Below, one piece after another: positions 36,541 to 49,600 of a DNA stretch of 64,000 nucleotides; positions within the stretch are counted from its first letter, which is position 1; the number at the start of each line of letters is the position of its first letter. Below the pieces are notes generated by a model that saw only the letters and a program-made list of their open reading frames with translations, had not been told where the DNA came from and ran no database searches. Made by a program: the position numbers and the translations under genes. This DNA comes from Mallotus nudiflorus (Eukaryota > Streptophyta > Magnoliopsida > Malpighiales > Euphorbiaceae), in assembly GCA_947683625.1 (NCBI GenBank), contig CANTUR010000596.1:1-64000 (forward strand), read 5' to 3'.

Positions 36541-39500
36541 TTCATGTAATTTCATTTTCTGAAATATTTGTTGTTCCAAAAAAAACCTAGTGAAAAATTT
36601 ATATATAGAACTTAACAATTAAATATATTTATATTAACTCATTTAAAAATTTAACTAATTAAAATATTGATAAAAAGTGAACAATTATCTAATTTGAATC
36701 AGGGAAGTACTCCATTCGTAAATTAGGAAATATGAAACGAATTATTATACAATAACTTATAGACTAATTTTGTTAATGAATTGATTTTTTTTTTTTTTTT
36801 ATCAAATAAAGGAGCCAACATCTTTAACGGAAACACGAATGAATTGAAATTTTAAATTCAAGTCTCAGCCACTAATATTTTCTCAAATGTAAATTACTAA
36901 AAAATATGGATATATTTTCCCTGCTTCATCATTGGTGATGTCCGTATCACCTTTCTAGCTCAAATTTTACCGACAGTTTAAAGCCTACAAAAGCTTATTT
37001 ATCTAAATTTACAATGAAATAGAGAAATCATATTCAATATAGATATTGCTTCCTATTAAGGACAACAGTTCCAAATCCAATCAAATTGAGTTATGTATCT
37101 CTATGTATGCCCTTTGAATATTTCGTATTTATTCATTTCATACATTCTTTACATACTCATTATATAAGTTCTAGCTTAAATATTGTAGTACTTATGAGGA
37201 AAACCTCACAAGTTGACCTATATCTTCATGTGCATGTAGATTTTATAGTTAAGTTAATTTTAGATTTATCAATTGAGATTCGGTACTATGCCTTATATCC
37301 ACTTAACTACTTATGAATAATATAATAATTTAATTTTTTTTTTTTTCAGTTTCTCTTATATTGACAAAGAAAAAAAGAAAAAGATTTGAGTTACACATTT
37401 TAATAGTAAATTATGCCAAATTCAAAATTTAAAGGAGGTTAAAAATTGAGTAATTTAATGGCATAATTAGACATGTACATATTAAAAGTTTGATCTTTAC
37501 TATTTCTCTGTTAAATTAAAAAAAATTGAAAAAGTTAAAGAGTTCTTTGAGTTATTATTGTTCGACTTTTAAGCTTTTATTGTTTTGCTCCAATATTTAG
37601 GTCTTTATGTTTTTATACCTTCATTTTGAACTTCAAGTCTTCATTTTTTTAAAACATTTTCAGCTTGTAGATTTTATAGTAATTTCTTCCTCTTATATGC
37701 ATCTATGTGAAAATTGGAATTTTTTTAAGATTTTTATTTAAATTTATATTTAATTTGGTGATATCTATTTTGGTATTATATTAAGAAAATTTTAAATTTG
37801 TAATAGATTTAAAAAAAGAGAGGGAAAGACATATATATTAAGGGGCAAATAACTGCAATTTCCTTGCTGAGGCTCTGACCAATCAAATTCTGAGTCCAGA
37901 TTTTCAAGAATCGGTTGAATTGAAGAAGTCCAATCTGTGTGGAATTATCTATTTCTGCAATAATTTTTCTTTCTTTACATTTGTTTTAAGGAAAAAAAAA
38001 AAGAAAAAGAAGAGGAGAGGGGAAGAGATAGAGAAACTGATGTTATTTTTTTAAAGAAATTCTATGACTATCTAGTTTTTTAGTTATTTTTTAACCTATT
38101 TGGTTTAACTGTTTATAACAGCTAATGGAGAATAGTTATTAACTGATAAATATGAAATGTTTAGTAAAATTTTATTAGTTGTTATTGTTTGTATATTAAA
38201 TAATCATTAATGGTATAATTTATTTGTAAATACAATTTCATATACTTTTTATAATATTTTTTAGTTATGCAAATTATTTAAAAATATATATATCAATAAA
38301 TAATAAATTATTGTCTTTAATTTATATATTATTAAAATAATTAATATAAATTATTTTAAAATAAATTTTAAAATATAAATATTATTGTATAATTTTTTAA
38401 AAATAATTATAGGTATAAATATAATAATTATTTAATTATAATTTACAATAATATTTATTTAATTATGAACGATAAAAAAATTAATTATATACATTTAATT
38501 TTAATTTGAATGAAGTTATTTGTTATTAGTTATTTTTTAATAAGGATAAAATAGCCTAAATAAAAAAATAAATACAAGTCAACTATCAACTTAATAGAAA
38601 AAGCTCCAAAATAGAGTTTTTCAAATTATCAATTGTTTTGAATAAAATCAGCTATCAGTTGCTAATTTTAGTATTTTACCAAACACCTAAATTGTAGTTG
38701 ATTGAAAAAAAAACCTCTATTAGATACCCCAATCAATTAAATCAAACTTCCCCTTTATTTTATGTTGTCTTTATTACTATAAGATGAAAAATACATTTTA
38801 TCATCTAATAGTGATTATTTACAAAATATATTTTATAAAATACCAAATAATCGTAGAATGCAAAGACGATTTTAAATTTGTATTATAAATTCATTTGACA
38901 AATAAAAAGTGGAGCCTTTCAAATTTAAGAGGAGTGCGAATAATTAACGGTGTAAATAAAAAGTAGAATTTCATGAAATTTGTTTTGTTAACAATATATA
39001 ATTATTAAAAAATTCTTATCTATATTGGGTTTAATGTATTCAATAATTAAATGTGAATAGTAAAAATAGATTTTTTTATTTTTATTGACCAAATATTTTA
39101 CACTTGACTAAAATCTATGCCAGGGCTCCAAAAAATAGGGGACATAAGAGGACCCTCAAGATAATAAGGCCTCATGAATGAGACACTATTTATATAATTT
39201 TTAATTAGTATTTTATAAATTTTATCCAAATATGTTAAAATAAATTTTTAATGTATTATATTTTGTAAAAAATTAATCATTTTATTTTATAAATAATTAT
39301 TATTTAATATATGAAATAAATTTTATTTAATAGTGAGAAAAGGAAAATATAAATGAAGTAATAAAGTGACAAGTTTAATAAAAAATGTATTTTTTATCAT
39401 GATTTTATTAATATATTCCTTAATTTAAAGAAAAAATTCTTAATTAATTTTGTAAAAATACAAATATTATATATTTAAATTTTTTATCTCTTATTGTTCT

Positions 39501-42500
39501 TAGTTATATCACCTTGTTTTTTAATTTCAATTTTTTTGGACAAATTATTTGTTAGATAATTGTTTTTTAATTTTCAATTTTCCTATCTTTTGATTTTCAA
39601 TCAAAAAGTTTCACAAAAATTTACTATATATTAATACTAAATTATTTCCTAATTTGTTGGATTTTAACACTGCTTTATTTTAAAAAATAATTAATATTTA
39701 AAAATTATTAAATTAATAATTTGATATTTTTTGAAAACAATTGCCTATGGCCCCAATTAATCTTAAGCCGGACTTACTTATGTGACATTTATCTAACCAT
39801 AAAATGTATTATATCCAATATAGATAAGAATCTTTTATAATTTTTTATTTTTTTAAAAGAAAAATAATTTCATTAATTTAAATTAGCAATACATTTACAG
39901 AAACACATATATAAATTCACTAAAAATCATAAATGATGAAACAACACTTATGTTAATAGTATAATAAATCAGCTAAAAATTTATAAATTTGATAATACTA
40001 TATTAATCAGAATATTTATAACTCTAGTTCTACAATATACTGATAACTATATGATTTATTATCTTTATATTTATCTGATAAAGTATGTTCGTGTAAATCG
40101 TCCAAATATAAATAAAAGGCTACAACAAGATCAAGAAAATAAAACGTCGTAATAAGATAACAAAATCACAAAAAAACAAAATAAATTGAAATTTATTTAA
40201 AATAATCATTTATTTAAAAAATAAATTTATAAAAAAAATATAAATTAATAATTTTAGGCTCAAAATAATAAAAAATTATTCCTTCTTATTTAAGAAAGAT
40301 GAGTGATTATATAAAAAAAAAAAAAAAAATCCTGAGACAACAAGAGGTTAGAGTTTTTTTTTTTTTACTTTATTATCCATAATTATTTTGTTGTGGTCAG
40401 GAAATGATGTATATCAGATCCAAAAGTCATCATAGTCAGCAATTAATGGAACTAGTGGTTAGGACCCAATGGTGGTATTCCAAATGAATAATTCCTTTAG
40501 ACAATGAAAAGGTATTCAACTTGAAATCTTGCCGAAAAACACACCATTTTAGATGAAAAATTTTACATAATTCAATTCATTTATATAAATAAATTTTAAT
40601 ATATAAATCGTAACTCAATAACTTATAATCAACTCAAATTTGTTTATGGCAATACCAATAATGGTTTCCAAAAATTAGGTTACCCTCTTCATTTAGTTCA
40701 CCATCAAAAAATTTGGAAAAAAAAAGAAAAACCTCTATTCATTTGGCAATGATGATATAAGTTTTAAAATATTAGAAAAAAGGATATATATATAGTAAAA
40801 TTCCAAAAAATCCAAAGAGTGATAGGGCATTTCCACTTTTTAAGTGTTGGAGATGACAAGTCTACGACTCTATTCTACACAATACATGCAAAGAAAGCAA
40901 TCAAACAATCACAAACTTATTATTACTATCACTTGGATTCTCTTCTAATAATATAAATAGAAACATAGAGATGTAGTGCAGAAATTGCAATCAAACACTT
41001 GCATACTTTTAAGCATAAGTATCCAATAATGAGCAAATTATTGAAAACCCTCTTTTCTCTTTTCTTGGTTTTTTCTATATATCCTTTCTAAGAGAACAAG
41101 AAAAGGATATCACTGCGCTAGACATTGTTTTTGAGTGTTGTTCATAGGAAAGGGGGGCAGGTCAAGAAACATTGGCTAGACAACATATGGCCATGTCCAT
41201 GACTGATTTGAAATGTATGGGTCATTTTAGATTTATTATTTTCAGGGATGTATTTATTATTTTATTTACATACTATTGGCGGATGAAAAAATTCGATTTT
41301 TTTAAAAAATTTCATTTTAAAATTCAAATCGAAATCAGAGTTATACGTTAAAATATATTCATGCACAAACGATAAACAAATGTTGATAGGAAAAAGACAG
41401 GAGGAGTCGGTACCAAAACATTCGACCTTTACAACCCAACAATGGCAAAACTATCAAAATTAACACAGTAAAGTGGATACGGCTAATAGCTATCAGTCAA
41501 AAACTCAAAGTTTCTTGCTGCCAATCCCTCTGCATAGTTTATTGTTTATGATATAACAACAGCATGCATGGCATCTTCATCTCCCATTCTTAATTATTAT
41601 TTGTGTAAAATTCTGTGCAATTACATAAATATATTGAAATATGAAGAAATATGGATTACATATACAGATGATGATCAACTCCCTTGAACACTTGCATATA
41701 ATTTTCTTAGAAATATTTATATGTTTTGTTTATTGTAATTATCTAATGGTTTTCATCAATTATCAATTACCATTAAGATTTATTTTTCATTCTCTCATGT
41801 CATGGATACACTAAAATGATCTTGAACCTCCACTTCAACCCCATTAGCTACATATATATTAATAGTTACCTATTAGATTTTTTTTTTAATATCCTATATG
41901 TTCAATATCAATATTTATCGATTAGACAATGCAATATATTGGATTATGTGTATGTGGAGTCCGGCATAAAAAAAGATAACACAAATCTTATTTTAAATTT
42001 TAATTGCTACCAATTTCTTTTATAGTGAAGTTAAAATATGAGAATGGTTACAAATCACAACTATAAATAATCAAAATTATATACACAGTGAACCAATAAT
42101 CCTGAGAATTGAATTCTTTTTCTCTCTCTCTATATATGTATCTAGCTAGCTTTACTTGTTGGTCAAATGTTATAAACAATTACTTGAGGATCTGAAGAAT
42201 CTAGCATTGCAAATGTATTTATCTTGTAACATGTTGTGTCTTAGCTTTTGTTTTCCCTTTCACATGCAAAACTAATTGTAATATATAAAGAGATGAATTT
42301 TTCTGTTTTGGTCAGTAATGGAGGCTGATGATACCTTTGGCTAGACAAGCATGCATGAGGGTAGCAGCAAACCCACGTTACACAACACTATTTATATATA
42401 CACACACACAAATGTCTACATGGGATTCTGTAATAGCAAAACCCCAATGAGAACTTACACCAAAAACTTGCCAATATTGCACATGCTGGATCTCCTCATC

Positions 42501-43640
42501 CCACCTTCGTTCTAAATACCCTGCATAGCATTATTAGGGAGGACAATAAAATTTAGATTAATGTAGTTCGTACTTTGTATAGCATCTATATATTTAGATT
42601 AATATACTGAAATTGACAATTTGTGTAAGTTAGTTCTAACTCCTATCTACTCAACCATTTTGTATAAATATATATAGATGCTATTTTTTTAAATATATTA
42701 TATGCTGTTGGTCCAAATTTATGTAAATTCTTCAAGTCATTCAAGTTTTACAACACATGCTTTGAATTTCAAATCTTAGAATTGTTTTACCATTTCCCTT
42801 GTTGACTGCCAACATCAGAATATTTTTCTTTTTTCTTTTTTTTTTTTAAAGGGAGGGTGGAGCAGTTAATTACAGGTAAGGAGCTTGCATTATTTTTTGT
42901 GGGGGTAATGGAAATTATTATATTAAAGAATGATGTCTCCTTGTGGACTACAAGTCTCCCTAGATATTAACTACACAACATTCAAGATTTTAATCATCCT
43001 GTGAAAGACATGGCAAATATCTTGTTTGCTTATGTTATATGCACAACTTTATTTATTCATAGAAAGCAATTAATAGATGGCATCACAACCAAATTATATG
43101 TTAGATATATATATGAATTAATTGATCAGTTGTTTTATTTATTAATACAACATGTTGTATTCATCCAAATGTGATATTTTCATATATTTTTCTTTTATTT
43201 TTATAACCTTACTAGCCATCACTTTTTGTTCCAAATAATTAAAAAAAAAAAAAAAAAAAAAAAACTCCAAGGACTTTGGATTGACCAAATATTGTTTTGA
43301 TATACTTGATTAACAATGAAGTTTTAATATACCCTTTTCTTTTATGATCAATCTTATGCATAAACATTGAATGTGCTATTTTCTGCAAGTGATTTTTTTC
43401 CTTCAACAATACTAACTCGGTAATTAGGACCAATTATTAATAAATAAATAGGTGATTTCTTGCTTACTAAGAATATATTTCACCCGATAGTTAGAATTAT
43501 GATACATAATTAAGTTTTTATATTTAACTAATAAAAATGAGATATATATTTATCTGTTATGAATCTAATGGTAGAATTTAATACACTCGTAGGAGATAAA
43601 AAAATTTCGAAACAAATCATTAGTGTTAAAAATATATATG
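36541..43640. other. AT-rich intergenic with MITE-like remnants
   Basis: No supported gene. At 38095-38700 a TGTTTAGTAAAATTTTATTAG block and an inverted GGTGTTTGGTAAAATACTAAA-like end suggest a decayed inverted-repeat element. At 39120-39770 the stretch from CAGGGCTCC to GGCCCCAATT may be another. At 41029 a 20-codon hydrophobic frame follows a TATA-like TATAAATAG (40960-40968); see findings. A poly(A) run lies at 43240-43264. Confidence 0.45.
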
Positions 43641-43642
43641 TT

Positions 43643-43704
43643 TGGGCTAACCTAGCCCACTACAGTCAGCCTAGCCACAGAACCAAATGAGACCAAGGCC
43701 CATC
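43643..43704. promoter_or_regulatory. site II (TGGGCY) cluster upstream of FolD
   Basis: TGGGCT (43643-43648) and AGCCCA (43654-43659) form the palindrome TGGGCTAACCTAGCCCA, and a further GGCCCA lies near 43699. Site II motifs bind TCP factors and are common before plant genes for mitochondrial and growth functions. They lie 215-275 bp upstream of the FolD ATG. Three very short uORFs (from about 43835, 43874 and 43891) lie between. Confidence 0.5.
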
Positions 43705-43918
43705 CTTCGTCATCATCTTGAATTCTATGAAAAAACAAAAACAATCAAAACTGAGCTATTTTCAACTAGAACACAATCGCGCTATCATCACCAGCAAGTT
43801 CAATACTTCATCACTGAAAGAAATTAGAGAGATAATGCTGTAATTAGATTGGGTTATTTCATACACTCTTTAGAATGGTTTATCGTTGAAATGGGGTTGT
43901 GATTATATCAGTGCAAAA

Positions 43919-46093
43919 ATGAGAGTAATGTCAATTATGAGGAGAATGGAGCAAAAATTAGCACTGGCATGGCGAAAGAAGGATATAATTAGAAGAGGTT
44001 TAAATACCCATATTCTAAGATCTCCTCAGTCTCTGGTTTCTATTGACCTCCCTGAAATTTGGGCTCCGACTAGTGATGGTCTTCACCCTCTTCCTTCCTT
44101 TGAGTGCCGTAAGTGCCTAATTTGTTAAATTTTCCCTTTTTTTTCCCATATTGACTACTATAATATTGCCTGCAAATGCCATTTCTTTGTGTTTAACTTT
44201 TCTAGTTCTTCTAAAAGTGCCAACTTTATAGTTACTATGCTAGAAATGCAATGGGGTTTTTTCATTTTGAGCAATTTGATTGAATTCCCAATTGATTCAT
44301 AAACCTATGTTTTCATGATCAGTTGATGCCCAGTTCAGGTTTTAAGTTTTTTACGCATAAATTTGATTTTTTTTTACTTTGTTGATTAATAATATGTGTG
44401 TTTTTGTGTTGATTAATAAACGATTAGTGTTCTGATGCTCACTGCAGCCAATGAGCAGGATGCTGTTGTAATAGATGGGAAGTTAATTGCAGAGGAAATT
44501 AGGTCCACTATAGCTACTGAAGTAGGAAGAATGAAGGAATGCATTGGAAAAGTTCCTGGTTTGGCTGTTATTTTAGTTGGTCAGAGAAGGGATTCTGAAA
44601 CTTATGTGCGCAACAAGATAAATGCCTGTGAAGAAGCTGGAATTAAGTCTCTTGTCACTAAACTGCCTGAGGATTGTGAGGATGATGCAGTGATTGATGC
44701 TGTATCAAGTTTTAATGAGGACCCATCCATTCATGGTGTTCTTGTGCAGCTTCCCCTACCACAAGTAATTTCTGTAACCATGATAGCATGTTTTATAAGT
44801 CTTTTGCTGACATAGAAGTAGTAAAATATTATGGTTTAAATACTTCAAGCCTTTTCAAATCCAAGCATTCAAATTTCTTAGAACGTCTTGCATTTTTTGT
44901 AGTTGTACCTGCCTTGCCTACTCTCTGAAATTTAAGTGGCGTACTTTGCTTTTTAAGAATGATGATAGATGTAGTGTTCAAACTTTATATAATATATCAT
45001 CCGACAATGACTGTTTATAGCAATCTCATTTTAGTATTGTATGTATATCTGTTAGAAAGCAGCATTTTGTGTTGAGTGATAATGTTCTTAGCTGCTCTTT
45101 TATAGTGCTGAAATGGTTCAAGAGTTGATGCAAAACTATTTGACAAGTTGATGCTGTATGAATGACTTAAAAAAACTGTCTGGGACAGCATTTGGATGAG
45201 CAAAAGATTTTAAACGCGCTGAGTTTGGAAAAAGATGTAGATGGCTTTCATCCACTAAATATGGGGAACCTTGCCATGAGAGGAAGGGAACCATTATTTA
45301 TCTCATGCACCCCAAAGGGTTGCCTCGAGTTACTGATCAGGTTTGGTGTGGAAATCATGGGGAAGAATGCCGTGGTTATTGGAAGAAGCAACATTGTTGG
45401 TTTGCCTACATCATTGTTGCTGCAGGTGATACGACTTCTGTTCTTAAAGAATTATTTGCATTAAATTCTTTCGCAGTCTTATTAAAATACCGTGCAGAGG
45501 TACCATGCAACTGTTAGCATTGTACATGCATTCACAAATAATCCAGAGGAGATAACTAGGGAAGCTGACATCATGATCACGGCTGCTGGAGTGCCCAATC
45601 TGGTGCGTGGTGACTGGATAAAACCTGGTGCAGTTGTTATTGATGTTGGAGCTTGTCCTGTTGAGGTAAATCGGTCACTCCTCAATTTGAATGTTGCCAA
45701 GTCTTTCATATGCTTGTATGAATCAATAGTATGTGGATGAAAATATGAACTGTGGTAATCCTAATTAATCAGCCTCAAATTGTCTAATTTGGATTTTGCC
45801 AAGTTGCTGGTTTTTATTTTTTTTGGGTGGTATGAAGTAGTTACCACCAGGCAATTTTGTTAAGAGACAAATTTTATTCAAATCACTTCTTCCAGATTTT
45901 ACATTGGATATATGTATGACAGGATCCTAGCAGCGAGTATGGGTACCGTCTTATGGGGGATGTTTGCTATGAAGAAGCAGTGAAGGTAGCATCAGCCATT
46001 ACTCCTGTGCCAGGAGGCGTTGGACCCATGACAATTGCCATGCTGCTGTCCAACACTCTTGATTCTGCCAAACGAGCTTACAGCTTTGTTTGA
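43919..46093 (+). CDS. FOLD1: bifunctional methylenetetrahydrofolate dehydrogenase/cyclohydrolase (FolD), probably mitochondrial
   Basis: Five exons with GT..AG borders: 43919-44108, 44448-44764, 45189-45425, 45498-45665, 45923-46093; 360 aa. It interconverts 5,10-methylene-, 5,10-methenyl- and 10-formyl-tetrahydrofolate using NADP. Seen: the catalytic Y116-V-R-N-K120, the QLPLP substrate loop at 164-168, EKDVDGFHP with Asp187, the Rossmann signature GRSNIVGLP at 234-242 and PGGVGPMT at 334-341. All key residues are intact. The first ~60 residues are Met/Arg-rich and lack acids at the start (MRVMSIMRRMEQKLALAWRK), like a mitochondrial presequence, which favours the FOLD1 (mitochondrial) paralogue. 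An upstream TTG-led extension has no ATG, so 43919 is the start. Convergent with the GOLD-domain gene. Confidence 0.95.
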
Positions 46094-46624
46094 CAATTTA
46101 GTTCTTAAACAAATATTTGTATTTTCAGCAATATCTTTTTCTGATGTTTTGCTACATATATATTGCAATTCATTTTGTATTCAGTTGCCTAGAGTTGATA
46201 CACGTTCGATGGGTCATGAGTGTGATACTGTCTCCAAAATATCATCCAGATGTCCAGCCCTAACTTCCGCAGTAGGGTAAGATCTAAAAATGGTCTTTTA
46301 TACTAGTTTGTATCTTGCTCTTAGGTTTGTATCTAAAGATGGTCTTTTATACAATTTAATGGTGCAAAGTTGCACCGCTAAAACTTTTCTGTATGACTAG
46401 ATAAGAAGGGCTTTTGCATCCATTACAATTAAAAAGAAGAGTGCAACATGTCGTCGGATGCCACTTAATCTACAAACATGGTACAGTTACTATACCTTCG
46501 GCCAATCATTTGGGCCAAAAAAGCAAAGAAAGGATCTCTCCCTCGAGATGCAATTTTGAAAGAGAAAGAATGAACTAATAAAAATAAATTTGACTCGAAT
46601 CAGGAAGCATCAATTGATAGTCCA
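46094..46624. other. convergent 3' intergenic region
   Basis: The 531 bp between the stop codons of FolD (+) and the GOLD-domain gene (-) must hold both 3' UTRs. It contains a short direct duplication: ATCTAAAAATGGTCTTTTATAC at about 46281 and ATCTAAAGATGGTCTTTTATAC at about 46330. No further gene. Confidence 0.6.
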
Positions 46625-49600
46625 TTAACTTTCCACCTGGTCAGTAGGTTGCAATGGTTCAATAACTGGGGGTATACAGTCCACCTTGTAGCGTATGACC
46701 TAATCCAAGAAACGAAATGGTATTTAGAAACTCTACATGTCAAGACCATAGCAACTTCTATACCAAATAAATTCTGCAAAATCTTCCTACCTTTTTGAAA
46801 AATGCAGAATATGAATTGTCCCAAATGAGTTTGTAGTTTCCAGCCGTAACTGTGCAGAAGTTTCCCTGTAAGAATATCAGCAATGTTACATTCGTTGAAA
46901 ACTGGTTAGTAACCATCATATTGGAGGCATGATAAGCTAAAAGTTAAAGGGCAGCAACTTACTTGATCCGATTCATACCGCCGGTAAGGTAATATCAGCT
47001 GCAGAATAACCAACCATACCAAAATGCAAAAGATGAACATAAATAAATGATTTGAAGGCTTCAAAACAAAAACAAGGGGTGGCAAACCAAGAAAATAATG
47101 CAATCTTTTGAGGTATAAAGGCTGGAAGATTTTGCAAAATAACATCAAACTAGAACATTGATATAACACCTGCTTTCAAGTTGAACTTACAGTTTTTCTT
47201 CCAGAGGGATCCATATATTCCACACTAAATCCAATATCCTGTCAACAAAAGATGCAAGGATTCATAAGATGGAAACAGCAAAAGGGCTCACCTGGTGCAC
47301 AAGCCTGGTGCTCACAAGATGAAGATACTGTTAAAGAAATGTGATGCATAAATCACATTATCATGACACAAAAGTGACAACAATATTTGGTCCAGTCTCA
47401 ACCCCAGTTCAACATCTTGAGACCAGCTGGGTTTTATAATACTCTAGCAACAGTACCAGAGAGGAGAGGCCAATGTGCATGCAAAACATCCAATTAAACT
47501 ATAAAGCTAGCACCAGTCGCAAATCACTTCACAGATATCAGAGGAATGAAGTTCCTCTATGCAACTTCAAGAGCATTCAGCTACTTTTATCGCTCACACA
47601 GTACTAACATCCAACAACCTCATTATATGTAGAAGGTCTAAATTTAGTTCGCCTATCATCCATCTCTCTGGCTTTCATGGATTCATTACGTAGCCAGGGA
47701 AAAGTATAACAAAGACAAGTCACTAGTACATGTGGCAGAACTTCCCATATAGAATTATCACTTAAAAGAGCTGAAATTGGGTATGCTATAGAGAAATAAT
47801 AGCTTTGAAGCATAAGATCAGTTCGTGAAACCCTTTGTATTTCATGATAATATTAAGTGATTACGGTAGTTTCCATGGAATAACAAGTAATACAGAACTG
47901 ATGCTTTAACAAAAACAGCCAATGAAGTTCCAGAAATCAGCTTCTAAGCATTGCATGCAACTAACAACAAAAACAGCACAGTAGAAAATCCAAGCTAAAG
48001 AAGAGGGATAGAAACAAAAACACTGTTCAAGAACTCAGCAACATAAAATGGTTCAAAAATATACCAAATTCATTTTCCCTTGAATCAATGAGAAATCCCA
48101 AGCGATGTATGAGTTTACCGAGTCCACTTCCAATGAAACCTATAAACAAAACCCAATAAGAAAGCAATGTCAAATATTTGAATAGCATGTAGAAAGTCTC
48201 CAAATACTGTCAATAGGAACAGAAATCAAATTCAAAAATGGAGAAGAATCGGCAATCTAAACATATAGTAGGGCTATTCCAGGGAACCTGAATAAATAAA
48301 TACCCATTAATTTATTCTTCCCTTTGACTACTTTGATGCTCAAATATTTGATCCTAAGTGGATAAAAATTTAGAAGGTAATTTTGAAGATGCACTTTTAG
48401 CAAAAATATATATATATATAAGCTTTGGCTAAATTCAATGTGATTCATTCATTCACGAAGGTAAAGAACATTAAGTAGCAGCATATAGTCTCTTTAATTC
48501 TTACCAATGTCAATAAAAAAAGACCATGCGAACCCAAATTGAGAAAGAGTCTTTGGGAAATTCAAAAAGATATTCCTCCACACTAAAACTCATTTATGAT
48601 TTGAACAAAATTAATTATAGGGAAGCAAAGGTGCATACTAATTTCTGGTGCTCTATCCATTCCCTTATAATTCCAGAAATGAGAACAGGATTTCTGTCCT
48701 ATCTAAGAACTACTGTTGGACAGAGCTCATTCGTAAAGAATTCAGGCAGTTTGACTGAATTAGCTTTTTAGTTATCAATGATTTTGCTTAATCAGAGCCG
48801 AAAAAAAATATATCATCCTTTAGAATAAAAAAGGCTTAACCAGATATACATCTAGTAGTTTATAATATTTTATTTCATTTTCTGTTCAGGATTTTGTGAA
48901 CAATCTAATCTCTAGCTGTAGGATTCCCACAATGCAAATTTGGAATAATGTATAAGTTAAAAGCTTGTTCGTTGTTGATGTGTGTGTGGATGTATAGTCA
49001 CTTCAATCTAGAAGAATTTCTTCATGAAGAGATGTTTAACAAGTGAAAAAGGAAAAACTCCATCGACTGCATGAAAGGCACATTCAACAACTAAAATACA
49101 TAGATAAGGGTGTGAAATTCAGATACAGAATTTTATTTCTAAAATAACCTCATGGGTTTTTCCAGCTGGAACACTTATCTCTTTGAATTCATCATTCGTC
49201 CTGTGGAGAAAAGAATTTGAAAAACTCAAACCTGAAACACTAGCACTAATTCACTATAGAAATCTGATAACCTACCTCCCTGCTAGTGCACCAGCAACCT
49301 CTGCTGAAATAAAGAAAGGGGCATTTGCAAATACCTCACTGCAAAAAAGCACAGAAATTATCACAGATGTAAATAATAATATACAATTCTCCTTAAACTG
49401 CAAACATCATTATGCAAAGACAAAATTATGTAGTATATAACTGCAGAAAAAGGTACTATGAATGCCAGATCACTAGTCAATTTCAAATTTTTTGAAGCTT
49501 TATGGGTTAAGTCCCTCCAAATGAATCACTTATTATGCACAGCAAAGAATATTTTCATGTAATTATAGACCAAGGATTTTGCTTTTGCCATGCTGTGTGA

